From: Ruminococcaceae bacterium UBA1417
GTDB lineage: Bacteria; Bacillota; Clostridia; Oscillospirales; Acutalibacteraceae
NCBI GenBank assembly: GCA_002305575.1
Contig: DBPP01000030.1
Coordinates: 1-30,424, forward strand
DNA length: 30,424 nt
Direction: 5' to 3'
The position numbers and the translations under genes are program-made. The notes beneath the pieces are model-generated. The model worked only from the letters and a program-made list of their open reading frames with translations. It was not told where the DNA came from and did not search any database. Below are positions 7,142-13,870 of this stretch, piece after piece; position 1 is the stretch's first letter, and each line of letters starts with the position of its first letter.

Positions 7142-8648
7142 GAAAATATACCTGCGGCTGCTGTATGGAATGGAGGAAATACCGGATGGCCTGGCACGAA
7201 TCATAGGACGCAACCCTTGTTACGACCTGGCAGGGCTGCCGTCGCCTAAACTAAAGGAAGAGATTGAAGGATTCATCCGATACCGCAGTACGCAGGTAAG
7301 CATCGAAAGAATGCAGGGCGACAAACAGTTCTACAATAAGGTGCGCAGGTTCCTGAAAGAATGTGCAACAGCAAAATCCAGCCTGCGGGATAAGGCTCCG
7401 GAAACCTGGGTCAAACAGTTCCGGACATGGATGTTCAAGGAACACATCCCATTGTATTATAGGAGCAGAGGACCCACCGGCAAAGAGAACATATCCAAGG
7501 CAAGAGAAATTGGATATTTTGAGCGAATGCTCAAGTTCACAGCAGTAGATACCCGCCGGGAAGAAGAAAAGGATGTCTGGGAGCTGGACAAGCTGGGAAT
7601 CGAACACAGAGAGAATCCAATCAAGCGGGTCAGAACGCTGAATTTTACGCGGATATCCCAAGATGGCATCCGACAGGAGCTGAAGAAAGGGATCTACCTG
7701 AACCTGCAGGGGGAAGCCATTGCCTGTGTACAGAAGGAATTAACGGCAGCCAGACGCCTGTCGAGATATCTGGCAGATCGATACCCACAGGTGCAGTCCT
7801 GCCGGGACCTGAACCGGGAGATCATAGAGGAATACCTGACCTACCTAAAGACGGAAGCTACAGGGACGAAACACTACCATGCAGATTTGAACCGGCTGCG
7901 CAGTCTGCTGGAAAGCACCGGCCGGATGTGCGATTATCCAAACCTGATCGGACTGTTCCTCACAAGGGACATTCCGCCAACGCCAAAGGCGGCTTTCAAG
8001 ACCTATTCAGATGCGGAACTAAAGCGGCTGAACCGGGAGATCGTAAAGCTGGATGCGCAGACGGCACGGCTGATGATTATCCACCAGATGCTGGGGACGC
8101 GGATATCCGATACCCTGACCCTGACGCCGGATTGCCTGTCGGAACGGAACGGCGAGATTATCATCCGGATCCGGCAGATGAAAACCAAGCCCTATGAAAA
8201 GCCCATTAGTGCAGAGCTTGCGGCGCTGATCAAAAAGGCAATTGCTTACACCAAAGAGAAATATGGGGATACAACTTACATCTTCGTCGATGAGAAGAAC
8301 CCCAGCCGGCCGATGCCATATACCACCGTACAGTTCCGGATTACGGACATGATCTATAAGAAAGAACTGCGGGATGACAACGGTGAGATCTTCGGCTTCG
8401 GGACCCATATCTACCGGCACTACTATGGGATGAAGCTGACCGAGATGCACCTGGACGACTGGACCATTGCCAAGCTGCTGGGGCACAGCAGCGTTCGAAA
8501 TGTGAAGTATTACCGGAAGATGAGCAACCAGCTTCTCGCCGATGAGACGCGAAAGGCCAGACAAAGGCTCTCTGCGGTAATCCTGGATAACTTAGATGGA
8601 TGGGAGGCAGAGTATGAACAAATACGACAAGATGATCGCCTGCAATAG
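7134..8648 (+). CDS. Tyrosine recombinase 3 of the trio
   Basis: 504 aa. ATG 7134 has GAGGTGAGG just upstream; the reading frame is open further upstream, but the earlier ATG codons lack a ribosome site. The catalytic domain shows R323 (LGTRISDTL), a lysine in MKTKPYEKPI, H425-x-x-R428 (HIYRHYYG), H451 (LLGHSSV) and Y460, the second Tyr of VKYYRK; H451 to Y460 keeps the 9-residue spacing seen in the other two enzymes. Tn554 itself has only two recombinases, so a third points to the RIT arrangement. It overlaps tnpB by 8 nt and the following small gene by 35 nt, forming one tight operon. Confidence 0.87.
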   Translation: MDEKIYLRLLYGMEEIPDGLARIIGRNPCYDLAGLPSPKLKEEIEGFIRYRSTQVSIERMQGDKQFYNKVRRFLKECATAKSSLRDKAPETWVKQFRTWMFKEHIPLYYRSRGPTGKENISKAREIGYFERMLKFTAVDTRREEEKDVWELDKLGIEHRENPIKRVRTLNFTRISQDGIRQELKKGIYLNLQGEAIACVQKELTAARRLSRYLADRYPQVQSCRDLNREIIEEYLTYLKTEATGTKHYHADLNRLRSLLESTGRMCDYPNLIGLFLTRDIPPTPKAAFKTYSDAELKRLNREIVKLDAQTARLMIIHQMLGTRISDTLTLTPDCLSERNGEIIIRIRQMKTKPYEKPISAELAALIKKAIAYTKEKYGDTTYIFVDEKNPSRPMPYTTVQFRITDMIYKKELRDDNGEIFGFGTHIYRHYYGMKLTEMHLDDWTIAKLLGHSSVRNVKYYRKMSNQLLADETRKARQRLSAVILDNLDGWEAEYEQIRQDDRLQ

Positions 8649-8997
8649 GAAGGCCAGCGCCGAAAAGATTGACCTTGCCAGGAGAACCATCTTCGAGATG
8701 GTGGAGGAAGGCGAGAAGGTCACGATCCCCAAGCTGATCGCCAAGACGGGACTGTCGAGGGGGTTCTTCTACAAGAATCCGATGGTACGGCAAGCGCTGG
8801 ACAAAGCGCTGGAGCAGCAGGTCGGGATGATCGACCCCAGGCGTTCGGTTCTGGATATGGCGATGGATAATGAGATCGTTGCCCTGCACGAAAGGATACG
8901 GGAACTGCAGCAGGAGAATCAGCGGCTGCGGGCAGAAAATGAAAAGATGCAGAAAGCATTAAGCAGGAGGAACGACAAGCTGCTCCGTAATTTATAA
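8614..8997 (+). CDS. TnpC-like transposition helper with HTH and coiled coil (DUF6262-like)
   Basis: 127 aa. ATG 8614 follows GGGAGG with 6 nt spacing and lies inside the end of recombinase 3. Residues about 30-65 (KVTIPKLIAKTGLSRGFFYK) look like a helix-turn-helix. Residues about 85-125 form a strongly charged heptad coiled coil (LHERIRELQQENQRLRAENE). Size, domain order and place after the recombinases match Tn554 TnpC, which helps transposition and its orientation. It probably binds element ends and dimerises. The family label is from memory. Confidence 0.75.
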   Translation: MNKYDKMIACNRKASAEKIDLARRTIFEMVEEGEKVTIPKLIAKTGLSRGFFYKNPMVRQALDKALEQQVGMIDPRRSVLDMAMDNEIVALHERIRELQQENQRLRAENEKMQKALSRRNDKLLRNL

Positions 8998-9044
8998 TCG
9001 GATAATACATAGCTCATCGGAGCCGGAGGCGCCGGGGAGCATGG

Positions 9045-9085
9045 AAAGGAATGCACGGTTTGAATTGACTGTGCATTCCTTTTTT
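9045..9085 (+). terminator. Terminator of the recombinase operon
   Basis: AAAGGAATGCAC (9045-9056) pairs with GTGCATTCCTTT (9071-9082) across a 14-nt loop, ending in a run of T. It lies about 50 nt after the TnpC-like stop and just before the element end, so it also shields the downstream ABC genes from element transcription. Confidence 0.85.
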
Positions 9086-9176
9086 GCCTACAATGGAAAC
9101 GGGAAGTGGACATGAAACACATTTGTGCATACCGTTAAGGCCAGTTATGTCAATGGTTTTGAGAGATATACCCAAG
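9086..9176. other. Right terminal region of the inserted element
   Basis: About 90 bp between the operon terminator and the ABC gene fragment, AT-richer than the host side and without a credible gene. It would hold the recombinase-binding end sequence. No matching copy or inverted repeat was found elsewhere in the window. The exact crossover could lie a few bases either side of 9176. Confidence 0.5.
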
Positions 9177-9623
9177 TTAATCGATGAGCCGACAATCGGG
9201 CTTGACGCCGTTTCAAAACTTGCGGTGCGGCAGTTTATCCGGACGTTGAACGCGGAGCGCGGCACGACGGTTGTACTGACAACGCACGATATGCAGGATA
9301 TTGAAGCGCTCGCTTCCCGCGTCCTCCTGATCGGTAAGGGGAGACTGCTGCTCGACGGCAGCCTCGACGCGCTTCGACAGCATGTTTCGGGAAAGAAAAA
9401 AATTGTCGTCCGTTTTGACGGCGCGCCGCCCGCGCTGTGCCCGGGGTTAATCTGCACGGCACGGCGTGCAGGTGAGCTGGAACTCGAGCTCGACCCATCT
9501 GTACGGACGGCTTCCGCGGCCGTCGCCCACCTTGCCGCTCATGCCGCGCTGACCGACGTCACCGTTTCGGAAATTACGGCGGAAGAAATGGTTGCGGCGC
9601 TGTATAGGGAGTACCGCATATGA
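9177..9623 (+). pseudogene. ABC transporter ATPase, C-terminal half only (COG4586-like), cut by the insertion
   Basis: The reading frame carries LIDEPTIGLDAVSK (end of Walker B and D-loop), then VLTTHDMQDIEAL (switch His), a regulatory tail and the stop. The Walker A, Q-loop and ABC signature regions, roughly the first 170 residues of a protein of about 320, are missing. Normal homologues read about ILFLDEPTIGLD here, so the join falls within the Walker B codons. An in-frame ATG at 9153 in element DNA could start a short hybrid protein, but it could not bind ATP. The stop overlaps the start of the first permease (ATGA), showing the original operon. It would have powered the two permeases that follow. 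Confidence 0.88.
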
Positions 9624-10423
9624 AAGCGTATTTTTCGGTTTTTCGCATCCGGCTGATCAACAGCCTGCAATACCGTGCGGTGGCGCTCGGTGAGATCGTC
9701 ACGCGCTTTTTCTGGGCATTCTTTGAGATTCTCGCATTTACGGCCGTGTACGCGGCGGACGGCGCGGATTTTTCCATGGCCTTTTCGCAGACCGCCGCAT
9801 ACATCTGGATGCAGCAGGCGCTCTATGCCGTGTTTTCCGTCTCGTATGGCGATGCGGACATCTACGAGCCGATTCGCACGGGCGGCATCGCCTACGAGCT
9901 GGTGCGCCCTGTGGATCTGTATACGCGCTGGCTGCTTTCAGGGGCGGGCAACCGCATCGCACCATTTTGCACGAGCTTTCTGCCTGTTCTGTTTCTCGCC
10001 CTTTTGTTGCCCGCGCCGTATCGGCTGCTTTTGCCGGAGAGCATTCCGCAGTTGCTGCTGTTCTTGCTTTCGACAGTGCTTGGGCTGTTGATTACAGTAT
10101 CCATTTCGACGCTGATGCACATTTCCATGTTTTTTACGCTCTCACACCGCGGCACACGCATTATTTTTACGGCCGTGTCAAACCTGCTTTCCGGCGGGTT
10201 AATCCCGCTCGCGTTTTTCCCCGACCGCGTGCGCGCTGTCGTACAGTGGCTGCCGTTTGCGGCCATGCGCGATATCCCGCTGCGCATTTACTGCGGCACG
10301 CTGGCCGGCGGCGCCGTGTGGAGCAGCCTGCTTTTGCAGTCGCTGTGGCTTGTTGTGCTGGTGGTTTTCGGCAAGCTGTGCATGTGTGCCTCGCTCAAAA
10401 AAATTATTGTGCAGGGGGGATAA
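9620..10423 (+). CDS. ABC-2 type transporter permease 1 (COG4587-like)
   Basis: 267 aa, starting at an ATG that overlaps the ATPase stop by 4 nt. It has about six hydrophobic segments and the family-typical opening FRIRLINSLQYR, then GGIAYELVRPVDLY. Homologues form an inner-membrane exporter of unknown substrate with one ATPase and a second permease. With the ATPase truncated and an element terminator just upstream, it probably has no partner and perhaps no promoter in this strain. Confidence 0.8.
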   Translation: MKAYFSVFRIRLINSLQYRAVALGEIVTRFFWAFFEILAFTAVYAADGADFSMAFSQTAAYIWMQQALYAVFSVSYGDADIYEPIRTGGIAYELVRPVDLYTRWLLSGAGNRIAPFCTSFLPVLFLALLLPAPYRLLLPESIPQLLLFLLSTVLGLLITVSISTLMHISMFFTLSHRGTRIIFTAVSNLLSGGLIPLAFFPDRVRAVVQWLPFAAMRDIPLRIYCGTLAGGAVWSSLLLQSLWLVVLVVFGKLCMCASLKKIIVQGG

Positions 10424-10426
10424 AGG

Positions 10427-11203
10427 ATGAAGATGTACTGGAATCTTTTTCTGATGAATCTCAAAAGCCAGATGCAGTACCGCATGTCGTTTTTCATGAC
10501 AGTACTCGGCCAGTTTCTGACGGCGTTCGCGTCGTTTTTCAGCCTCGTGTTCATTTTTGATCAGATTGATGCGGTGGATGGCTTTACCTACGGGCAGGTT
10601 TTCCTGTGCTTTGCTGTGATTGTCTCGTCGTTTTCAATTGGCGAGCTGTTCGGCGGCGGGCTTGCCGTGTTCGCGCGGCTTCTCGCGGATGGCACATTTG
10701 ACCGCGCGTTGGTTCGGCCACGGTCCGTGCTGCTGCAAATTCTCGTGCCAAACCTCGATTTTACGCGCAGCGGCCTTCTGCTGCAGGCGGCTTTGGTACT
10801 TGTTTGGGCTGTTCCGGCCAGCGGCGTCGTGTGGACGGCATGGAAGGCGCTTGCACTCACGCTGATGATTGCGTGCGGCGCTGTCGTATTTTTTGCGATG
10901 TTTCTGCTGAAAGCAGCGTGTACGTTCTTCACTACGGAGAGTGTCAAATTTCTCGATATTTTAACGTACGGCGCGCGGCAGTTCGGTCGCTATCCGTTTT
11001 CGATCTATGGCAAGCAGATCTTGTGGTTTTTGACCTTTGTCGTGCCGTTCGCCCTGTTTCAGTATTACCCGCTTCTGTACCTCACAGGTCGCACGAATGC
11101 CGCATGGTTTGCACTGTTGCCGCTCGTGTCGGTGCTCATTTTGCTGCCGTGCTGGCTTTTGTTTCGGTTCGGCGTAAGGAAATACAAGTCCACGGGTTCC
11201 TGA
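10427..11203 (+). CDS. ABC-2 type transporter permease 2 (COG3694-like)
   Basis: 258 aa, ATG 10427, 3 nt after permease 1 with AAAGGA overlapping the gap. About six membrane segments; motifs include LKSQMQYRMSFF near the start, GTFDRALVRPRS, and YGARQFGRYPFSIY, typical of this permease family. It pairs with permease 1 as a heterodimer. The substrate is not evident. A convergent terminator follows. Confidence 0.8.
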   Translation: MKMYWNLFLMNLKSQMQYRMSFFMTVLGQFLTAFASFFSLVFIFDQIDAVDGFTYGQVFLCFAVIVSSFSIGELFGGGLAVFARLLADGTFDRALVRPRSVLLQILVPNLDFTRSGLLLQAALVLVWAVPASGVVWTAWKALALTLMIACGAVVFFAMFLLKAACTFFTTESVKFLDILTYGARQFGRYPFSIYGKQILWFLTFVVPFALFQYYPLLYLTGRTNAAWFALLPLVSVLILLPCWLLFRFGVRKYKSTGS

Positions 11204-11209
11204 AAATAG

Positions 11210-11250
11210 AACCGCCCCAATTGCCGTTTCATATGGCAGTTGGGGCGGTT
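11210..11250. terminator. Bidirectional terminator between permease 2 and the GH25 gene
   Basis: CCGCCCCAA pairs with TTGGGGCGG, extended through TGCC/GGCA with one wobble, loop about 10 nt. T-rich tracts lie on both sides (TTTG on +, TTCTATTTTC on -), suiting the two convergent genes. Confidence 0.85.
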
Positions 11251-11255
11251 TGTAT

Positions 11256-12152
11256 TCAGATTTTTGCAGCCCAGTCGAGATGGACCCAGCCCGAGGGTGT
11301 TTTTCCCCAGGCGCCCTTCGTTTCCGACACGTCGAAGATCATGCCGCGTACATAGCCGTTTGCGGCGTAGCCTGCAAGCGCCATAATCTGCTGGCGCGCG
11401 TTGACGCTCAGCTCGTCGAAGGGCTTCCACGGGTAGTTCGTGCCCGGTCCGGTGCGCACGTTCAATACAGAGGCCGTTACCTCGTATGTGCCGGTCGGGC
11501 GATCGTCTTCGGAAGGCGCGGGGTTCGGACTCGGACGCCCGTTGTTCGTCAGCTTTGGGTAATCGCGATAGGCGTAATTCATGTCGAAACGGCCGGTGTA
11601 GCCCGGAATTTTCCCGCTCGAAGTATACTGCCAGATGCCGTAATTGCCCTTGTAGTCGAGTGTGCTGTTCCACTGCGCGACCCACTTGTCGAAGCGGTCG
11701 AGACGAGGCGAACTCAGCTTTGAGGTGAACCAGCTCAAATTGGAATACACGCCCGTGTAATACCCGGCCTTTTCAAGCGTTTCGCAGAAGGTGACGCAGA
11801 TATCCGTCAGCATCGTGTCGGACGGCATCCCGTGGTTGGCCTTGTAGCCGTCTCCGTCCTCCATGTCGAGCCAGACGCCGTAGGCGGGGTAAAAGCCGTC
11901 GATCAGCCGCAGCATGTGCGCGGCCTCGCTCTTCGCATCGTCCACGTCGAGCGCGTAGGAATACAGATAGGCGCCCCACGGAATCGAAAGCTCGTTGCAC
12001 TGCGCAACAAAATTGTAAAATTGCGTGTCGTCCTGCGATTTGTAGTCGCTGCCGTATCCGGCGCGCAGGAGGATAAAATCGATCTCACCCTGCATGCCCT
12101 GCAACGGCAGCGCGCCGTTCATCTCCGAAAGATCAATGCCCTGTTTCCGCAT
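11256..12152 (-). CDS. GH25 family lysozyme (muramidase) with C-terminal SH3-like domain
   Basis: 298 aa from ATG 12152. Residues 5-200 are a GH25 domain: GIDLSE (D7), VWLDMED with the catalytic pair D96/E98, YYTGVYSN and WVAQW. GH25 enzymes cleave the beta-1,4 bond between MurNAc and GlcNAc. Residues about 225-298 form an SH3-like wall-binding module (SVLNVRTGPGTNYPW). No signal peptide is visible from this start; in-frame GTG codons at 12161 (with AGGAAGG close upstream) and 12185 add at most 11 residues and still give none. Export would need a non-Sec route or lysis. It follows the aldolase gene by 41-74 nt, probably the same operon. Confidence 0.85.
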   Translation of the reverse strand: MRKQGIDLSEMNGALPLQGMQGEIDFILLRAGYGSDYKSQDDTQFYNFVAQCNELSIPWGAYLYSYALDVDDAKSEAAHMLRLIDGFYPAYGVWLDMEDGDGYKANHGMPSDTMLTDICVTFCETLEKAGYYTGVYSNLSWFTSKLSSPRLDRFDKWVAQWNSTLDYKGNYGIWQYTSSGKIPGYTGRFDMNYAYRDYPKLTNNGRPSPNPAPSEDDRPTGTYEVTASVLNVRTGPGTNYPWKPFDELSVNARQQIMALAGYAANGYVRGMIFDVSETKGAWGKTPSGWVHLDWAAKI

Positions 12153-12226
12153 CAGAATCACCGTGCCTTCCTCATGTCGTTTCACTCAGAAACTTATGCG
12201 CAGGCCGGCGCGGTTATGCCGCGGGT

Positions 12227-13270
12227 TTATCGGAGAGCGTCCGCAATGTCTGCGCAGAGCGCGTCCACATTTTCGTCGGTTGTGGCCCAGCTCGTGCACA
12301 GGCGGATCGCGCTGTGCGTTGCATCGACGCGCGCCCAGTGGGACCACACGTATTTCCCCGCGAGCTTTTCGAGCGCTTTGTCCGGGAAAATGGGGAACTG
12401 CTGGTTCGTGGGGGATTCGGCGAAGAAGGTGCAGCCTGCGGCGCGGCAGGCGTCGGCGATGCGGCGCGCCTGTGCGACGGCCTTCCTCGAAATGGCAAAA
12501 TACAGGCCGTCGGTAAACAGCACATCGAACTGGATGCCGAGCAGACGGCCCTTTGCGAGCATACCGCCGCGCTGCTTGATGTGGTAGCGGAAATCGACCT
12601 TCAGCTCGGGATTCACAATCACCACAGCCTCGCCGAACAGTGCGCCGACCTTTGTGCCGCCAATATAGAACACGTCGGCCAGAGCGCACAGGTCGCCGAG
12701 CGAAACGTCGTTTTCGGGCGCTGCAAGGCCGTAGCCGAGACGTGCGCCGTCGACAAAGAGATACAGCCCGCAGCGCGCGCAGACTGTGTGCAGCGCGGTG
12801 AGCTCCGCCTTTGAATACAGGCCGCCGTTTTCGGTCGGCTGCGAAATATACACCAGCTTTGGCTGCACCATATGTTCAAATGAAGCATCGTTCACATGTG
12901 CTTCGTAAGCCGCTTCCACCTGTGCGGCGCAGATCTTGCCGTCCGCCGTGGCAGGCAGCGGCAGCGCCTTGTGGCCGGTGGCCTCCACCGCGCCGGTTTC
13001 ATGCACGTTGATATGCCCGGTTGCGGCGCAGAGGGCGCCCTGGTGCGGGCGCAGCGCAGCGGCGATGACCGTCGCGTTTGCCTGGGTGCCGCCGACGAGG
13101 AAGTGCACGTCGACGTCCTCGCGCCCACAGGCGGCGCGGATTTTCGCGCGGGCCGAGGCACAGATTTCATCCTCGCCGTAGCCTGCCGTTTGCAGCATAT
13201 TGGTTTCCGAAAGCCGCTCGAGAATTTTCGGGTGGCAGCCCTCGGTGTAATCGCAGTTAAAATAAACCAT
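12227..13270 (-). CDS. Threonine aldolase family PLP-dependent enzyme
   Basis: 347 aa. ATG 13270 follows AGGGG. Fold-type I PLP motifs are GGTQANATV (phosphate binding), HINVHETGA, the DGARLGYG motif (D174, R177) and the Schiff-base lysine K207 in YIGGTKVGA. Low-specificity L-threonine aldolases split threonine or allo-threonine to glycine and acetaldehyde. Length and motifs agree with the family, but other beta-eliminating lyases look similar, so the substrate is inferred. A good divergent promoter lies upstream on the - strand. Confidence 0.85.
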   Translation of the reverse strand: MVYFNCDYTEGCHPKILERLSETNMLQTAGYGEDEICASARAKIRAACGREDVDVHFLVGGTQANATVIAAALRPHQGALCAATGHINVHETGAVEATGHKALPLPATADGKICAAQVEAAYEAHVNDASFEHMVQPKLVYISQPTENGGLYSKAELTALHTVCARCGLYLFVDGARLGYGLAAPENDVSLGDLCALADVFYIGGTKVGALFGEAVVIVNPELKVDFRYHIKQRGGMLAKGRLLGIQFDVLFTDGLYFAISRKAVAQARRIADACRAAGCTFFAESPTNQQFPIFPDKALEKLAGKYVWSHWARVDATHSAIRLCTSWATTDENVDALCADIADALR

Positions 13271-13320
13271 GATTTCGCCCCTTTTTGTTTTGTGTACCGC
13301 TTAATTTTTGCATACCAATA

Positions 13321-13349
13321 AATATAGCACGCGCGCTCTGGTTTGTAAA
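13321..13349 (-). promoter_or_regulatory. Promoter of the threonine aldolase-GH25 operon
   Basis: Read on the - strand: TTTACA (13349-13344), 17-nt spacer, TATATT (13326-13321), about 50 nt before the aldolase start. It is close to the sigma-A consensus and divergent from the ylxM promoter. Confidence 0.6.
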
Positions 13350-13380
13350 GGCGGCGCAGCGCGCGGCGAAAATCTTTCTC

Positions 13381-13409
13381 TTGACATTCCATGCGGGCTA
13401 TTGTATAAT
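13381..13409 (+). promoter_or_regulatory. Consensus sigma-A promoter of ylxM-ffh
   Basis: TTGACA (13381-13386), exactly 17 nt, TATAAT (13404-13409): a perfect consensus for a strong constitutive promoter, 70 nt before the ylxM start. Confidence 0.9.
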
Positions 13410-13416
13410 ACAAAGG

Positions 13417-13439
13417 CTGTAAAGAAAAAAACTTTACAG
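13417..13439 (+). promoter_or_regulatory. 8-bp inverted repeat at the ylxM-ffh transcription start
   Basis: CTGTAAAG (13417-13424) and CTTTACAG (13432-13439) are perfect inverted repeats around seven A. They begin 7 nt after the -10 box, so they sit at the start of the mRNA. They could be a repressor operator or a 5' stabilising hairpin. Confidence 0.45.
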
Positions 13440-13479
13440 ACGGGATGCGGAAAGCGCCGCGTCCGGATTGGAGACGATT

Positions 13480-13842
13480 ATGGCGAAGGATTTGCACATC
13501 ACGTTTCTGCTCGACTTTTACGGCGACATGCTCACCGAAAAGCAGCGGGAGGTTGTGGAGTGCTATTACAACGAGGACCTTTCCCTCGCGGAAATTGCCG
13601 AGGAAAAGGGCATTACACGGCAGGGCGTGCGCGACGCGATCAAGCGTGCGGAACAGCAGCTTATCGAAATGGAGGAGCGGCTCGGCCTTGCTAAACGCTT
13701 CCGCAAGGTGCAGGAAAAGCTGACCACCATGTGCGACTGCGCGTTGCAGATCGAGGCGCAGAACGAAAAGAACGGCGATGACCCGGTCATCCGCCGGAAC
13801 GTGGAGGCCATTCTCGCGTATGCGCAGGAGCTGGTAGACTGA
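13480..13842 (+). CDS. ylxM: YlxM, signal recognition particle associated HTH protein
   Basis: 120 aa. ATG 13480 has GGAG 6 nt upstream. The N-terminal 65 residues are a sigma-region-4-like HTH (LTEKQREVVECYYNEDLSLA, then AEEKGITRQGVRDAIKRAE); the rest is a helical tail. The family almost always lies directly before ffh and modulates SRP function in Firmicutes. Only 28 nt separate it from ffh, and the two share the strong promoter at 13381. The usual upstream ftsY is not here. Confidence 0.9.
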   Translation: MAKDLHITFLLDFYGDMLTEKQREVVECYYNEDLSLAEIAEEKGITRQGVRDAIKRAEQQLIEMEERLGLAKRFRKVQEKLTTMCDCALQIEAQNEKNGDDPVIRRNVEAILAYAQELVD

Positions 13843-13870
13843 GTGCCGTTTCGGCCGGGAAGGATTTTAC

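Larger units (their letters stand above)
1..9176 (+). mobile_element. Inserted accessory DNA ending in a Tn554/RIT-like recombinase operon; left end outside window
   Basis: The right boundary is visible at about 9171-9183, where AT-richer DNA gives way to host-like GC-rich sequence in the middle of an ABC ATPase gene, at the Walker B codons. The ATPase N-terminal half is nowhere in the window, so if the insertion was clean everything from position 1 to about 9176 lies inside the insert. Cargo is a surface protein, a mobile-element type sigma factor, a hairpin-rich region, a small conserved protein and a broken mazF. The mobility genes at 4279-8997 are three tyrosine recombinases plus a TnpC-like protein. 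Tn554-family elements integrate site-specifically using tyrosine recombinases. No left end or terminal repeat pair was found. The DNA could also be a composite of several insertions, with only 4200-9176 being the recombinase element. Confidence 0.6.
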
